Shown: positions 41,426 through 49,932 of the stretch, in pieces
Layout of the letters: each line of letters starts with the position of its first letter
How positions within the stretch are numbered: the stretch's first letter is position 1
Assembly (NCBI GenBank): GCA_902463235.1
Contig: CABQER010000002.1
Coordinates: 62,001-126,000, forward strand
DNA length: 64,000 nt
Direction: 5' to 3'
Source: an uncultured Faecalibacterium sp.
GTDB lineage: Bacteria; Bacillota; Clostridia; Oscillospirales; Ruminococcaceae
The notes under the pieces: generated by a model
What the model was told of the DNA's origin: nothing
Database searches by the model: none
The model's input: only the letters and a program-made list of their open reading frames with translations
Made by a program: the position numbers and the translations under genes

Positions 41426-42949
41426 ATGATTCGAACCGCAAAGAAACTGGCCGCCTGTGTGCTGATGCTGGGTGTGCTGCTATGCGGCACCGCACTGAGC
41501 GCGGCCGCCGCCAGCCTGCCTGTTGAAGAGCAGAACGGCGTTTCACTGCCTTGGCTCAAGGATGTGCCCGCCGAGAGCATTTCCACCGGCAGCTACTCTG
41601 CCAATATGCTGCTGGGCGCTTCCCAGCAGCTGTCCCCCGTGGTCAAACCCAGTTACAGCACCGACACTGTGGTCTTTCTGACCGATGACAGCAGCGTGCT
41701 TACTGTAAGCAGCAGCGGCGTGGTACAGGCTGTGGGCGTTGGCACCGCCACCGTTACAGCAGCCGCCGGCAACCAGATCTGCGCCTACACCATCGTGGTG
41801 TCCATGGACTCCTCCATGATCGTGACCGAGATGGACCTTGCCCTCTCCTCCAACACCATCTATGTGGGCAACTCGGTGTCGGCTTCGCTGCAGGTACGCC
41901 CCACCTCCGCCTCCAACTACGCCACCGTCACCCTGACCTCCTCTAACGAGAAGATCGCCACAGTAAACAGCTTTGGCCGCGTGACCGGCGTAGCCCCCGG
42001 CAAAGCCACCATTACCGCCACCTGCGGCTCGGTGGTAGCCACCACCACTGTTACAGTGCTTGCGCTGCCCACGGATTCCTCCGCTGGCACAAGCGGCACT
42101 CCATCCAGCAACAGCGGACAGGTGATCACCCCCAGCACCAACTACATCGTGCTCAAGCCCGGTGCCACCCGCACCATCACAGCTAAGGCTACCCCCGCCA
42201 GTGCATCCCAGTCCTTCACCTTCAAGTCCGGCAACAGCAGCATTGCCACGGTCAGCCCCACGGGCGTGGTCACGGCGGTAGGCACCGGCTCTACCTCCAT
42301 TACCATCTCCAACGGCAAGGCCACTGCCATGGTCACGGTCATCGTGAACCGCTCGGCCGCTGCTTCCTCTGGCAGCGACAGCGGCAATGACAGCACTGAC
42401 ACCCCGGACGACAGTACTTCCATCCCGCTGGATCCTGTGGTGCAGACCATTCAGGACAGCACGGAGGATCAGGTGGTGTTCGCCCAGTCTGAAGTGCCCA
42501 CCGTGACCGGCGAGATCCTGAACGCCCTGCGCACCACCGGCAAGACCCTGTGCGTGGTGGGCGACGGCTACACCCTGAACGTTTCCGGTAAGGACGTGAA
42601 GAGCACCACCAGCGAGATCGACACCGCCATCACCTTCACCGAGAGTGAAGAGGGACTGGAGTTTGAGCTGGACAACGGCCGCACCCTTCCCTGTGCGGTG
42701 CAGCTGGAGCTGGACGTGAGCGCTTACTCCCGCCTGTACCTGTACAACACCATCAGCAACAAGTGGCAGTACCTGAACAGCTACAAGGACGGTGTGATCA
42801 CCGCCGACACTGCCGGACGCTATCTGCTGACTAACCAGAACCTGCGGTTCAGCAATATCGACTGGACCTTCTTTATCGCCGGCGGCGTGGTGATCGTTAT
42901 CATTGCTATTGCCTACATCGCATTCAAAAAGCGCTACTGGTTCTGGTAA
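41426..42949 (+). CDS. Membrane-anchored Big_2 (Ig-like) surface protein
   Basis: 507 residues from the ATG at 41426 (AGAGGT upstream). A signal peptide (about 1-29) leads to three bacterial Ig-like Big_2 modules, marked by repeated V-T-A-V-G-T-G/V-T-G-V-A-P-G-type segments (about 50-130, 140-215, 240-315). A Ser/Asp/Thr-rich linker, a further domain, one C-terminal transmembrane helix (about 475-498) and a basic F-K-K-R-Y-W-F-W tail follow. It should lie outside the cell, tethered at its C-terminus. It is the last gene of the exporter locus and might be its cargo-handling partner, but this is only inferred. Confidence 0.88.
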   Translation: MIRTAKKLAACVLMLGVLLCGTALSAAAASLPVEEQNGVSLPWLKDVPAESISTGSYSANMLLGASQQLSPVVKPSYSTDTVVFLTDDSSVLTVSSSGVVQAVGVGTATVTAAAGNQICAYTIVVSMDSSMIVTEMDLALSSNTIYVGNSVSASLQVRPTSASNYATVTLTSSNEKIATVNSFGRVTGVAPGKATITATCGSVVATTTVTVLALPTDSSAGTSGTPSSNSGQVITPSTNYIVLKPGATRTITAKATPASASQSFTFKSGNSSIATVSPTGVVTAVGTGSTSITISNGKATAMVTVIVNRSAAASSGSDSGNDSTDTPDDSTSIPLDPVVQTIQDSTEDQVVFAQSEVPTVTGEILNALRTTGKTLCVVGDGYTLNVSGKDVKSTTSEIDTAITFTESEEGLEFELDNGRTLPCAVQLELDVSAYSRLYLYNTISNKWQYLNSYKDGVITADTAGRYLLTNQNLRFSNIDWTFFIAGGVVIVIIAIAYIAFKKRYWFW

Positions 42950-42973
42950 TTCCCCCGCTATTCTGCATAAAAC

Positions 42974-43015
42974 AAACCGCCCGCTGCACAAGCTTCTGTG
43001 CAGCGGGCGGTTTTG
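42974..43015 (+). terminator. Terminator of the Big_2 gene
   Basis: ACCGCCCGCTGCACA and TGTGCAGCGGGCGGT form a 15-bp stem followed by TTTGTGTTT. It may also work for the minus strand. Confidence 0.9.
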
Positions 43016-43027
43016 TGTTTACTTGTG

Positions 43028-43068
43028 AAAAAGTGGTTCCGAAACGCCTACGGGCGTCTCGGAACCAC
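43028..43068 (-). terminator. Terminator of glmS
   Basis: GTGGTTCCGA and TCGGAACCAC with an inner CGCC/GGCG stem; the minus strand continues TTTTTCAC. Confidence 0.85.
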
Positions 43069-43095
43069 AGATAAAACGCTCTTTTCCCTTTCCGG

Positions 43096-44916
43096 TCACT
43101 CCACTGTTACGCTCTTGGCAAGGTTGCGGGGCTTATCCACATCGCAGCCGCGCAGAACAGCCATATAGTAAGCGAACAATTGCAGCGGCACGATGAGCTG
43201 CAACGGCATCAGGATGTCGTCGTACTCGTCCAAACGGATTACCTCGGTGGCAACGCCTTCCGGCACCTCCGCATCCTTGGTGGTGAACAGCAGCACCCGC
43301 GCGCCGCGGCTGCGGGTCTCCTTGGCGTTGGAGATGGTCTTTTCGTAGACGTTCTTCTGAGTAGCCAGCGCAATCACCGGCACACCGTCCGTGATCAGAC
43401 TGATAGTGCCGTGCTTCAGCTCGCCTGCCGCATAAGCATCCGAGTGCACATAACTGATCTCCTTCAGCTTCAGGCTGCCCTCCAGCGAGAGGGCGTAGTC
43501 GAACCCGCGCCCGATGAAAAAGCAGCTCTGGGTGTTCACATAGCGGCTGGCAAGGTACTTGATCTGCTCGCAGTCTGCCAGACGGGGTTTGATGACCTCT
43601 GCCGCGTGGAGCAGCTGGGCGGTGTAGCACTTGGTCTTTTCTTCGGTCAGCTGCCCCTGCGCGTAGGCCAAGCGCAGGGCAAACAGGTACAGCACGCACA
43701 GCTGCACCATATAGGCCTTGGTGGACGCCACCGCGATCTCCGGCCCGGCGTAGGTGTACATGACGTAGTCCGCTGCCCGGGCAATGCTGCTGCCCACCAC
43801 GTTCACGATAGCAAGCACCGGCACGCCCCGGCTCTTAGCCAGCTTGAGAGCAGCCAGCGTATCGCTGGTCTCGCCGGACTGGCTGATAATGATGACCAGA
43901 TCCTCCGGCTTCAGAATGGGGTCGCGGTAGCGGAACTCGCTGGCGATATCCACCTCTGCGGGCACCCGTGCCAGCGTCTCGATGGCGGTCTTGCCCACCA
44001 TACCGGCGTGCATGGCTGTACCGCAGCCCACCAGATGCACCGTGCCTATGCTGCGCAGCTTTTCGTCCGTCAGTTCCGGGATGCGCAGATCCGGCAGGCC
44101 GTTCTCCACCCGGGGGCTGACCGTTGCCGTGATGGCGGCGGGCTGCTCGTTGATCTCCTTGAGCATAAAGTGGGGATAGCCGCCCTTTTCGGCGGCCTCC
44201 ATGTCCCAATCTGCGGTCAGCTCTGCGCGCTCGACTGCCTCGCCGAACTCGTTATAGAAGCGGATGCCCTGCGCCGTGCACACGGCCATGTCCCCTTCTT
44301 CCAGCACGCTGTACCGGCGGGTGTACTTGAGCAGCGCCGGGATATCCGACGCCACAAAGTTTTCGCCCTCGCCCCAGCCCACAATGAGTGGGCTTTCCCG
44401 CTTGACCGCAAAGATGGTGTCCGGGTAGTCCTTGAACAGCACTGCCAGTGCGTAGCTGCCCCGCACCTTGGCAAGCGCAGCCTGCAATGCCTGCAACGGC
44501 TCACCATGATAGCAGCTGTCGATGAGCTTTACCAGCACCTCGGTGTCGGTCTCGCTGGCAAAGGTGTAGCCTTTAGCAATCAGGCGCTCCTTTAAAGCGC
44601 CGTAGTTTTCAATGATGCCGTTATGCACGATGCTGACCCGGGGCGTGGAGTGCGGGTGGCTGTTCACGTCGCTGGGCTCGCCGTGGGTCGCCCAGCGGGT
44701 ATGACCGATGCCACAGCTGCTCTGGGGCAGCGACAGCTCTTCCAGCTTGCTGCGCAGGGTGGAAAGCCGCCCCTTGCTTTTGACCACGCGGATCCCATCC
44801 CGCTGGGTGAGCGCCACACCGGCAGAATCGTACCCGCGGTACTCCAGCTTCTCCAAACCGTCCAGCAGCACCTGCTGGGCGCTGCGCATACCAACATAAC
44901 CTACAATGCCACACAT
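43096..44916 (-). CDS. glmS: Glucosamine-6-phosphate synthase (isomerizing)
   Basis: 606 residues, the standard length. The mature N-terminus begins with the catalytic cysteine (M-C-G-I-V-G-Y-V-G). The glutaminase domain has H-T-R-W-A-T-H-G, two SIS domains follow (S-Q-S-G-E-T-S-D-T, V-A-S-T-K-A-Y), and the C-terminus is D-V-D-K-P-R-N-L-A-K-S-V-T-V-E. It makes glucosamine-6-phosphate from fructose-6-phosphate and glutamine, the first step to UDP-GlcNAc. Its leader holds a glmS ribozyme, so product feedback acts at the mRNA. Confidence 0.98.
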   Translation of the reverse strand: MCGIVGYVGMRSAQQVLLDGLEKLEYRGYDSAGVALTQRDGIRVVKSKGRLSTLRSKLEELSLPQSSCGIGHTRWATHGEPSDVNSHPHSTPRVSIVHNGIIENYGALKERLIAKGYTFASETDTEVLVKLIDSCYHGEPLQALQAALAKVRGSYALAVLFKDYPDTIFAVKRESPLIVGWGEGENFVASDIPALLKYTRRYSVLEEGDMAVCTAQGIRFYNEFGEAVERAELTADWDMEAAEKGGYPHFMLKEINEQPAAITATVSPRVENGLPDLRIPELTDEKLRSIGTVHLVGCGTAMHAGMVGKTAIETLARVPAEVDIASEFRYRDPILKPEDLVIIISQSGETSDTLAALKLAKSRGVPVLAIVNVVGSSIARAADYVMYTYAGPEIAVASTKAYMVQLCVLYLFALRLAYAQGQLTEEKTKCYTAQLLHAAEVIKPRLADCEQIKYLASRYVNTQSCFFIGRGFDYALSLEGSLKLKEISYVHSDAYAAGELKHGTISLITDGVPVIALATQKNVYEKTISNAKETRSRGARVLLFTTKDAEVPEGVATEVIRLDEYDDILMPLQLIVPLQLFAYYMAVLRGCDVDKPRNLAKSVTVE

Positions 44917-45002
44917 ACAAAATACCTCCAGACCGACTGCGGCGCGCCGAAATGCGCTGCTGCACAGTCAGTTTCCTCTATCAAAGTCTATGTTCTTGTA
45001 TG

Positions 45003-45155
45003 GCTTTCTTTGCAGGGTTCTGTTCCGGTATTGCTGCCGGTTTTTGCCCTGTTCTGCGGCTGGTATAGCCCTCAGCCGGAGAAACATCCGCCGAATCTTT
45101 CGATGATTCCTCTCCTCGTCACCCTCACGGCTGTCACCCGTGTGGCCCGGCGCTT
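45003..45155 (-). ncRNA. glmS ribozyme
   Basis: The minus strand reads AGCGCC at the expected cleavage point (45149-45154), then GTGAGGGTGACGAGGAGAGG, ATCATCGA, TTCGGCGGATG and TTTCTCCGGCTGAGGG. These are the conserved core and pseudoknot strands. A CAGGG...CCCTG P4 stem ends near 45012. Glucosamine-6-phosphate acts as cofactor for self-cleavage, which destabilises the glmS mRNA. Confidence 0.95.
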
Positions 45156-45203
45156 TGCGTCAGCTTGTAGTACACATTCCTTCTTTCAATGGTTTTTGGG
45201 GAT

Positions 45204-45761
45204 TCAGTGCATCCCCAGCATTTTATGCAGTTTGGGCTGCCACTTCAGCTTGTACAGCAGCAGCATATTGCACAGTGCGCGGTCGTACAGAGCAAAGGCC
45301 ACGTTACCCATAGCCAGCGTGAGCAGGGTCATTGCCAGCGCAGTGGTGCGCAGCTCCTGCGAGACGCTGCCCGCCGGTACCAGCACAAGCAGCAGGCCGT
45401 ACATGGCAAGCACCGCCGCGTTGCACAGCAGCAGCTTACACACCAGCTGCAATGCCCGGGGACGGATGCGGTCAAATTTGGGCTTAATCAGTGGGTAATA
45501 GCCCAGCAGCACCGTGAAGATCAGGGCGATCTCCTTATCCGGCACAAAGAGCAGCCCCAGCAGGCTGACGGCGGCGTAGGCCGTCCATGCCATGGTGATG
45601 CCACACTCCATGCACACCGTTGCAATGAGAAAGCTGGCCACCGCCGGTGCAATGAACATGGCTATGGGGATGATGGCGCCCAGCAGCATCAGTGCCACGC
45701 ACAGTGCTGCTGCCATGCCGCAATAGGCCATGGACCAGCTTTTGCTTTTTCGCTTCTTCAT
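45204..45761 (-). CDS. Small polytopic membrane protein, unknown function
   Basis: 185 residues. The ATG at 45761 is chosen because it overlaps the upstream stop (ATGA) and has GGGAG before it. The N-terminus M-K-K-R-K-S-K-S is basic, then five or six hydrophobic helices fill the protein, with a short Lys/Arg-rich tail. The fold could be an S-component-like or general membrane protein, but I recognise no family. It is translationally coupled to the DUF5685-like gene upstream and followed by the glmS leader. Confidence 0.75.
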   Translation of the reverse strand: MKKRKSKSWSMAYCGMAAALCVALMLLGAIIPIAMFIAPAVASFLIATVCMECGITMAWTAYAAVSLLGLLFVPDKEIALIFTVLLGYYPLIKPKFDRIRPRALQLVCKLLLCNAAVLAMYGLLLVLVPAGSVSQELRTTALAMTLLTLAMGNVAFALYDRALCNMLLLYKLKWQPKLHKMLGMH

Positions 45762-46627
45762 GGGATCTCCCACTTTTCGGTATCTACATCCTGCTCCAGC
45801 GGGTAGACCGCGTGTTGCAGACCTAAGATCATGACATTGTTCAGCAGGGTGTCGTTCAACTTGAGATCCAGCATCTTGTATGCCCGCATCAGATCGTTGA
45901 CCGCAGCCAGTGCCTGCCGCCGGGCGTTCTCTATGGCGGCAGCCTGTCCGTTGAGCTCGTTGACCACGAACACGTTGTACTGGCCGTTGCGGCGGTCGGC
46001 TTCAAAGCGCTCGGCCTTGTCCAGCAGATAGAAGATGCGGCCGATGCAGCTGCCGATATACCGCATACTCTTGCGCTGGTTGGGATCGTCCGTAGCCAAC
46101 GTGGAGTACAGCGCGCCGTAGATGTTGCTCATGGGCTCAGCCGCAAGGGCGTAGTTTTTGGCGCTCAGGTTCATCTGCACCACCGCCTGCTCCCGCTCCT
46201 GCGCAAACAGCCGCTCCAGCGCCGGGTTCTCCTGCCGTGCTTTCTCGTAGGCGCGGCGCAGAAGCAGCTTGTCCACTGCGCGGCGCACGCGCTTTGCCGG
46301 GCGCAGCTCGCTGTACTTGCGGTCCTGCAAATTATGCCAGCCCATCAAGATCTCCGTCTGCGCCGCCTGCCGGATGCCCAGCGTCTGGCACATCATGCTG
46401 CGCTGGAATGGCGTACCGGGCACCCGCTGCCGTTTGCAGGTGGGCATACGCCCCGCCAGACTGTCGGACAGGATGGCAAACAGCACCCCGTTGGTGCGCA
46501 GCAGATGGCAGGCATAGAAGCCGTAAGACTTGTACATCTGCCGCCGCACCCCGCGGAGGTAACGCATATAGGTGTTGTAGTCCCGGATCGTCAGTTCCGG
46601 CAGATAGGGCCGCATCCGTCCCTTCAT
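45758..46627 (-). CDS. DUF5685-like protein lacking the usual cysteines
   Basis: 289 residues. The N-terminus G-R-M-R-P-Y-L-P-E-L-T-I-R-D-Y-N-T-Y and the long helical body match the pattern I recall for DUF5685, an uncharacterised Firmicutes family. Family members usually carry a C-G-L-C motif after this segment. Here it reads Y-L-R-G-V-R-R, with no cysteine pair. The gene overlaps the membrane-protein gene downstream by 4 bp. Upstream, TTGCGT and TATACT 17 bp apart (near 46681) could be its promoter. Confidence 0.65.
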   Translation of the reverse strand: MKGRMRPYLPELTIRDYNTYMRYLRGVRRQMYKSYGFYACHLLRTNGVLFAILSDSLAGRMPTCKRQRVPGTPFQRSMMCQTLGIRQAAQTEILMGWHNLQDRKYSELRPAKRVRRAVDKLLLRRAYEKARQENPALERLFAQEREQAVVQMNLSAKNYALAAEPMSNIYGALYSTLATDDPNQRKSMRYIGSCIGRIFYLLDKAERFEADRRNGQYNVFVVNELNGQAAAIENARRQALAAVNDLMRAYKMLDLKLNDTLLNNVMILGLQHAVYPLEQDVDTEKWEIP

Positions 46628-46775
46628 AAGAGCCAGCCATCCTTTCTGTACAGTTTTTGTATCCTGCGGTCAATAAGGTTAGTATAATCCTTTTTGTTCG
46701 GCAACGCAACTACCGGATGCAAAAACTGCTGTAATTTGTCATTATGCCGAATTTTGTGAAATCTATTTTTCTATT

Positions 46776-46823
46776 AAAAATACCCGCAGACCGTCTCTTT
46801 TCAGCAAAAGATGATCTGCGGGT
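46776..46823 (-). terminator. Terminator of the RNA methyltransferase gene
   Basis: ACCCGCAGA and TCTGCGGGT form a stem; the minus strand continues ATTTTTAATAG. Confidence 0.75.
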
Positions 46824-46897
46824 GTTTGTGCCGGATTTTCCCGGGAAAAGACACACTTTTTCAGTGCAATGTCTGCCGGGCGGGCAGTCAAATGACC

Positions 46898-48094
46898 TTA
46901 CTTCTTTTCAAAATGGGTGCGCTTGCCGTCAAAGCCGGATTTGGGCATGGGCTTTGCCATCTTCTCGGTCTTGGGGGCGTTATAGTACATATACAGCTGG
47001 CAGGGGATCATGCCGTTGTACATCTTGCGGCGCTTGTTGGCGCGCTTGCCGTAGTGCACTTCAAAGTCCATATCGGCGGTAATGGCGTACAGACCGGCGC
47101 AGGGGTTGGCTTCCATCTGCTGTCCCAGCGTGCGTGCCAGCTTGGCAGCGCCCTCAATGGTGCCCAAACGCTCGCCGTACGGGGGGTTCGTCAGCACGAT
47201 GGCCTCCGGCTTTGCGGCAAAGGTGGCAACATCGGCCACCTCAAAGTGGCAGCGGTTCTCCACACCCGCCAGCTTGGCGTTGGCGTTGGCCTGTGCCACG
47301 GCGGCGGGGTCGATATCGTAACCGAAGGCCTCAAAGCCCACGTCCAGCTTGGACTCTGCCAGTGCCTTCTGGCGCTGCTCTGCCCACAGGGCAGCGGGCA
47401 CAAAGCTGTAACGCTCGGCAGCAAAGCGGCGCTTCAGACCCGGAGCGATGTTCATGGCCTTCTGTGCGGCTTCGATCAGCAGCGTGCCGCTGCCGCAGAA
47501 GGGATCCTCCACCAGACTGTCGCGGCGCACACGGCCAAGGTCGGCGATGGTAGCCGCCAGTGTCTCGCGCAGAGGGGCTTCCATGGCGTTGCGGCGGTAG
47601 CCGCGCTTGTGCAGGCCCTCGCCGGTGGTGTCCAGCATGATCTCGCACACATTTTTGCGCAGCATAAAGCGCACCTTGTACTCCACGCCGCTCTCAGGCA
47701 GCACGGTGGTGCGGTGGCCCTTCATCAGGCGCTTGACCACTGCCTTTTTGATGACGCTCTGGCAGGCGGGGATGCTGGTCAGCTGGCTGTTCAGGGAAGA
47801 GCCGGTGACCGGGAAAGCAGCGTCCGCGGGCAGAAACTCTTCCCACGGGATGGAATACACGCCGTCGAACAGCTCGTCGAAGGTGGTGGCCTTGTAACGT
47901 GCCAGCAGCAGCATCACGCGCTCCACGGTGCGCAGGTTGAGGTTTGCGGCGGCGATCATCTCTGCCCCGCCGCAGAAGCTCAGACGGCCATCCTCCACCC
48001 GGATGTTCTCTGCGCCGATGCGGGTCAGCTCAAATTTAGCGGTGGATTCGCACCCGAAAAAGCAGGGGGCGATCAGTTCAAATTTTGCGGGCAT
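46898..48094 (-). CDS. THUMP-domain class I RNA methyltransferase (RlmL/YpsC-type)
   Basis: 398 residues from the ATG at 48094 (AAAGGA upstream); the longer open frame is not supported. A ferredoxin-like and THUMP region (about 1-160) comes first. The Rossmann methyltransferase has E-D-P-F-C-G-S-G-T-L-L-I-E-A-A for S-adenosylmethionine, Y-D-I-D-P, and the N-P-P-Y-G-E-R catalytic motif. Relatives methylate a guanine N2 in 23S rRNA. The exact base here is inferred from family. Confidence 0.93.
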   Translation of the reverse strand: MPAKFELIAPCFFGCESTAKFELTRIGAENIRVEDGRLSFCGGAEMIAAANLNLRTVERVMLLLARYKATTFDELFDGVYSIPWEEFLPADAAFPVTGSSLNSQLTSIPACQSVIKKAVVKRLMKGHRTTVLPESGVEYKVRFMLRKNVCEIMLDTTGEGLHKRGYRRNAMEAPLRETLAATIADLGRVRRDSLVEDPFCGSGTLLIEAAQKAMNIAPGLKRRFAAERYSFVPAALWAEQRQKALAESKLDVGFEAFGYDIDPAAVAQANANAKLAGVENRCHFEVADVATFAAKPEAIVLTNPPYGERLGTIEGAAKLARTLGQQMEANPCAGLYAITADMDFEVHYGKRANKRRKMYNGMIPCQLYMYYNAPKTEKMAKPMPKSGFDGKRTHFEKK

Positions 48095-48118
48095 GGTAGT
48101 TCCTTTCTGTTCTGTACC

Positions 48119-48150
48119 GAAAAAACAGACCTGTCCGACCGGGGACAGGC
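48119..48150 (-). terminator. Terminator of the S1-domain gene
   Basis: CCTGTCC and GGACAGG flank a short GC loop; the minus strand continues TCTGTTTTTT. Confidence 0.8.
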
Positions 48151-48188
48151 CTGCCTGTGTTCCTTGTGATCCCAGCTGATGTGATGGC

Positions 48189-48737
48189 TCAGCGGCCACG
48201 GCGGCTGCGGGGGGCATAACCGCCGCCACGGCGGTTGTTGGTCTCGTGATCGAGATCTGCCATCTTCTCCTCGCTCTGGCTCTTGAAGCGGCTCATCATG
48301 TCCTCAAAGCTCAGGTTGTCGGAGCGGGCAGGTGCCTTGGGCTGCCACACGCGGGGTGCAGCCTCCCGGGCAGGGCCTCTGCCGCCTTCACGGGGGGCAC
48401 GGCCTGCGCCGCGACCGCCGGAGCGTCCACCCTCCTGCCCATTGCGGAAACCGCCCGGACGAGGGCCTGCGGGGCGGCCTTCCCGGGGCTGACGCGGAGC
48501 CGGGGGCAGCAGCCGCTTGATGGACAGCGCGATCTTGCCGTCCGGTGCAATGTTGATGACCTGCACCTTAACCTCGTCGCCATCGTGCAGCACGGTGTTG
48601 ATATCCTGCACAAATTCGTTGGATACCTCGGAAATGTGGACCATGCCGACACGCCCCTCCGGCAGCGCAACAAATGCGCCAAAGGGCTTTACACCGGTCA
48701 CGCGGCCTTCGAATACGTTCCCTACCTCAATTGCCAA
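48189..48737 (-). CDS. S1 RNA-binding domain protein (YabR-like)
   Basis: 182 residues. Residues 1-75 form one S1 domain (V-G-N-V-F-E-G-R-V-T-G-V-K-P-F-G-A-F-V-A-L, G-M-V-H-I-S-E-V). A Gly/Arg/Pro-rich low-complexity region (about 80-130) and an R-rich end follow, both typical of RNA binders. It takes the yabR position after divIC in the conserved order shared with Bacillus. The target RNA is unknown. Confidence 0.92.
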   Translation of the reverse strand: MAIEVGNVFEGRVTGVKPFGAFVALPEGRVGMVHISEVSNEFVQDINTVLHDGDEVKVQVINIAPDGKIALSIKRLLPPAPRQPREGRPAGPRPGGFRNGQEGGRSGGRGAGRAPREGGRGPAREAAPRVWQPKAPARSDNLSFEDMMSRFKSQSEEKMADLDHETNNRRGGGYAPRSRRGR

Positions 48738-48783
48738 AACTCAATACTCCTTGCTTTCCAAATACTCTCGACCTGCCGCGTGG

Positions 48784-49089
48784 TCAGTTACCGGTCACAT
48801 CCACAAAGATGCGCTCGTTGGGTGCGGCGTAGTTGTAAGAGTCGCGTGCGACCCATTCAGTGATCTGGTCGGCATCGCCGCTCAGTACGCGCTGCAGTTC
48901 CTGATTTTCCGTCTGTTGCTGCGCCACCTGTTCGTTCAGTGTTTCCAGTTCTGCCCGCTTGGAGCTGATGGTGACCTGATTGGAGATATAAGCCGCCAGC
49001 ATACTCAGCAAAAGCAGCACGAAAAACAGGCGGAACGCCATGGTGACCACTGCATTCTTTCTGCGCTTTTTGCGTCCCGTATTCGTCAT
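48784..49089 (-). CDS. divIC: Septum formation initiator DivIC/FtsB family
   Basis: 101 residues from the ATG at 49089 (GGAGCG upstream). A basic cytoplasmic start (T-G-R-K-K-R-R-K-N), one transmembrane helix (about 15-37), a leucine-rich coiled coil (E-L-E-T-L-N-E-Q-V-A-Q-Q-Q) and a C-terminal D-S-Y-N-Y-A-A-P-N-E-R-I-F. It belongs to the FtsL-DivIC-DivIB divisome complex. The position after yabQ matches Bacillus divIC. Confidence 0.92.
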   Translation of the reverse strand: MTNTGRKKRRKNAVVTMAFRLFFVLLLLSMLAAYISNQVTISSKRAELETLNEQVAQQQTENQELQRVLSGDADQITEWVARDSYNYAAPNERIFVDVTGN

Positions 49090-49135
49090 TGCCTTACGCT
49101 CCTGTCTGAACAGCAGACCTTCTGCGTCTGTTCTC

Positions 49136-49609
49136 TTACTTTGATACGTTTGAATTATACAACAATGCCCGCTGGTTTGGCAAGTTCTTTTTGGATTTTT
49201 TTGCGGTTCTTTCCGCGTTCCGGCGTAATTTGCGGGCAGTTTTCGCCGCAGCGCGGCGGCGGCGCAAGGGCTGCAACGCAAAACGGTGCAAAATACGGCC
49301 GGGCAGGCGCAAAACAGCGCCTATCCCCCGCCCCAGCGCCCGCAGCGGGACGCCCAGCACCCCGGCAGCGCAAAGGGCGGCAGCAAAGGCTGCCAGCACC
49401 ATGTACCACCGCAGCACGCCCGCTTTGCTGTACCCGGCGGCGTAGCTCTGGCACGCCAGCAGTACCGCGCCGGAAAGCAGCACATCCGGCACAAATACCG
49501 CCCTGCCCCGCACCGGCAAAAATGCCCGCACCACGCCAAGGGCAGCGCCCAGCACGGCACAGGCGGCGGACTCCTGCAAAAGCCGCGCAGGCAGCAACAC
49601 CTGCACCAT
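49136..49609 (-). CDS. yabQ: Sporulation protein YabQ (spore cortex)
   Basis: 157 residues. Four hydrophobic helices (about 12-100), then a long Arg/Lys-rich cytoplasmic tail (A-L-Q-P-L-R-R-R-R-A-A-A-K). The ATG at 49609 shares one base with the yabP stop (TGATG), giving tight coupling. In Bacillus YabQ is a mother-cell membrane protein needed for cortex formation. Sequence conservation is weak; the assignment rests on topology, size and the yabP-yabQ-divIC order. Confidence 0.75.
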   Translation of the reverse strand: MVQVLLPARLLQESAACAVLGAALGVVRAFLPVRGRAVFVPDVLLSGAVLLACQSYAAGYSKAGVLRWYMVLAAFAAALCAAGVLGVPLRALGRGIGAVLRLPGRILHRFALQPLRRRRAAAKTARKLRRNAERTAKKSKKNLPNQRALLYNSNVSK

Positions 49610-49887
49610 CAGCGCAGCAGCCGGTGCCAGAAGCCCCCGGCTGCGCGGGCGGCGGTGTACTCCAGCCCATCGAACCGCCCGGTCAGCTTTGCTTCCCCTG
49701 CTTCCAAGTCCAGCGTCTGCATACTGATCTGCGCGCCGGACAGATGCAGAATACCCTTGCCGGTCTCCAGCGCGGCGCTTTCGGCGCTGCAATGCAGCAC
49801 CTTTTGCACTCCTGTGACGGTCAGCCTGCTGCGGCTTTCCAAGATCAGATCATGGGGCAGCGGCGGCTTTGCGGCAGCTTTTTCCAT
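49609..49887 (-). CDS. yabP: Sporulation protein YabP
   Basis: 92 residues, the YabP length. The conserved pattern is H-D-L-I-L-E-S-R-S-R-L-T-V-T-G-V-Q-K-V-L near residues 12-31 and a later G-A-Q-I-S-M-Q-T-L-D-L-E-A-G-E-A-K-L-T-G. YabP is a sporulation protein of unknown biochemistry. An AGAGGGG ribosome-binding site precedes the ATG. Upstream is rqcP (46 bp), downstream yabQ (overlapping). Confidence 0.85.
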   Translation of the reverse strand: MEKAAAKPPLPHDLILESRSRLTVTGVQKVLHCSAESAALETGKGILHLSGAQISMQTLDLEAGEAKLTGRFDGLEYTAARAAGGFWHRLLR

Positions 49888-49932
49888 AGGCAGTCCCCCT
49901 CTGCCAGCATTGTATGCGGGCAGGGCGGGCGG

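Noticed and set aside
43096..44916. Second function such as SIS-domain regulator for the glmS product
   Set aside because: The N-terminal catalytic Cys, full length and upstream ribozyme identify GlmS clearly.
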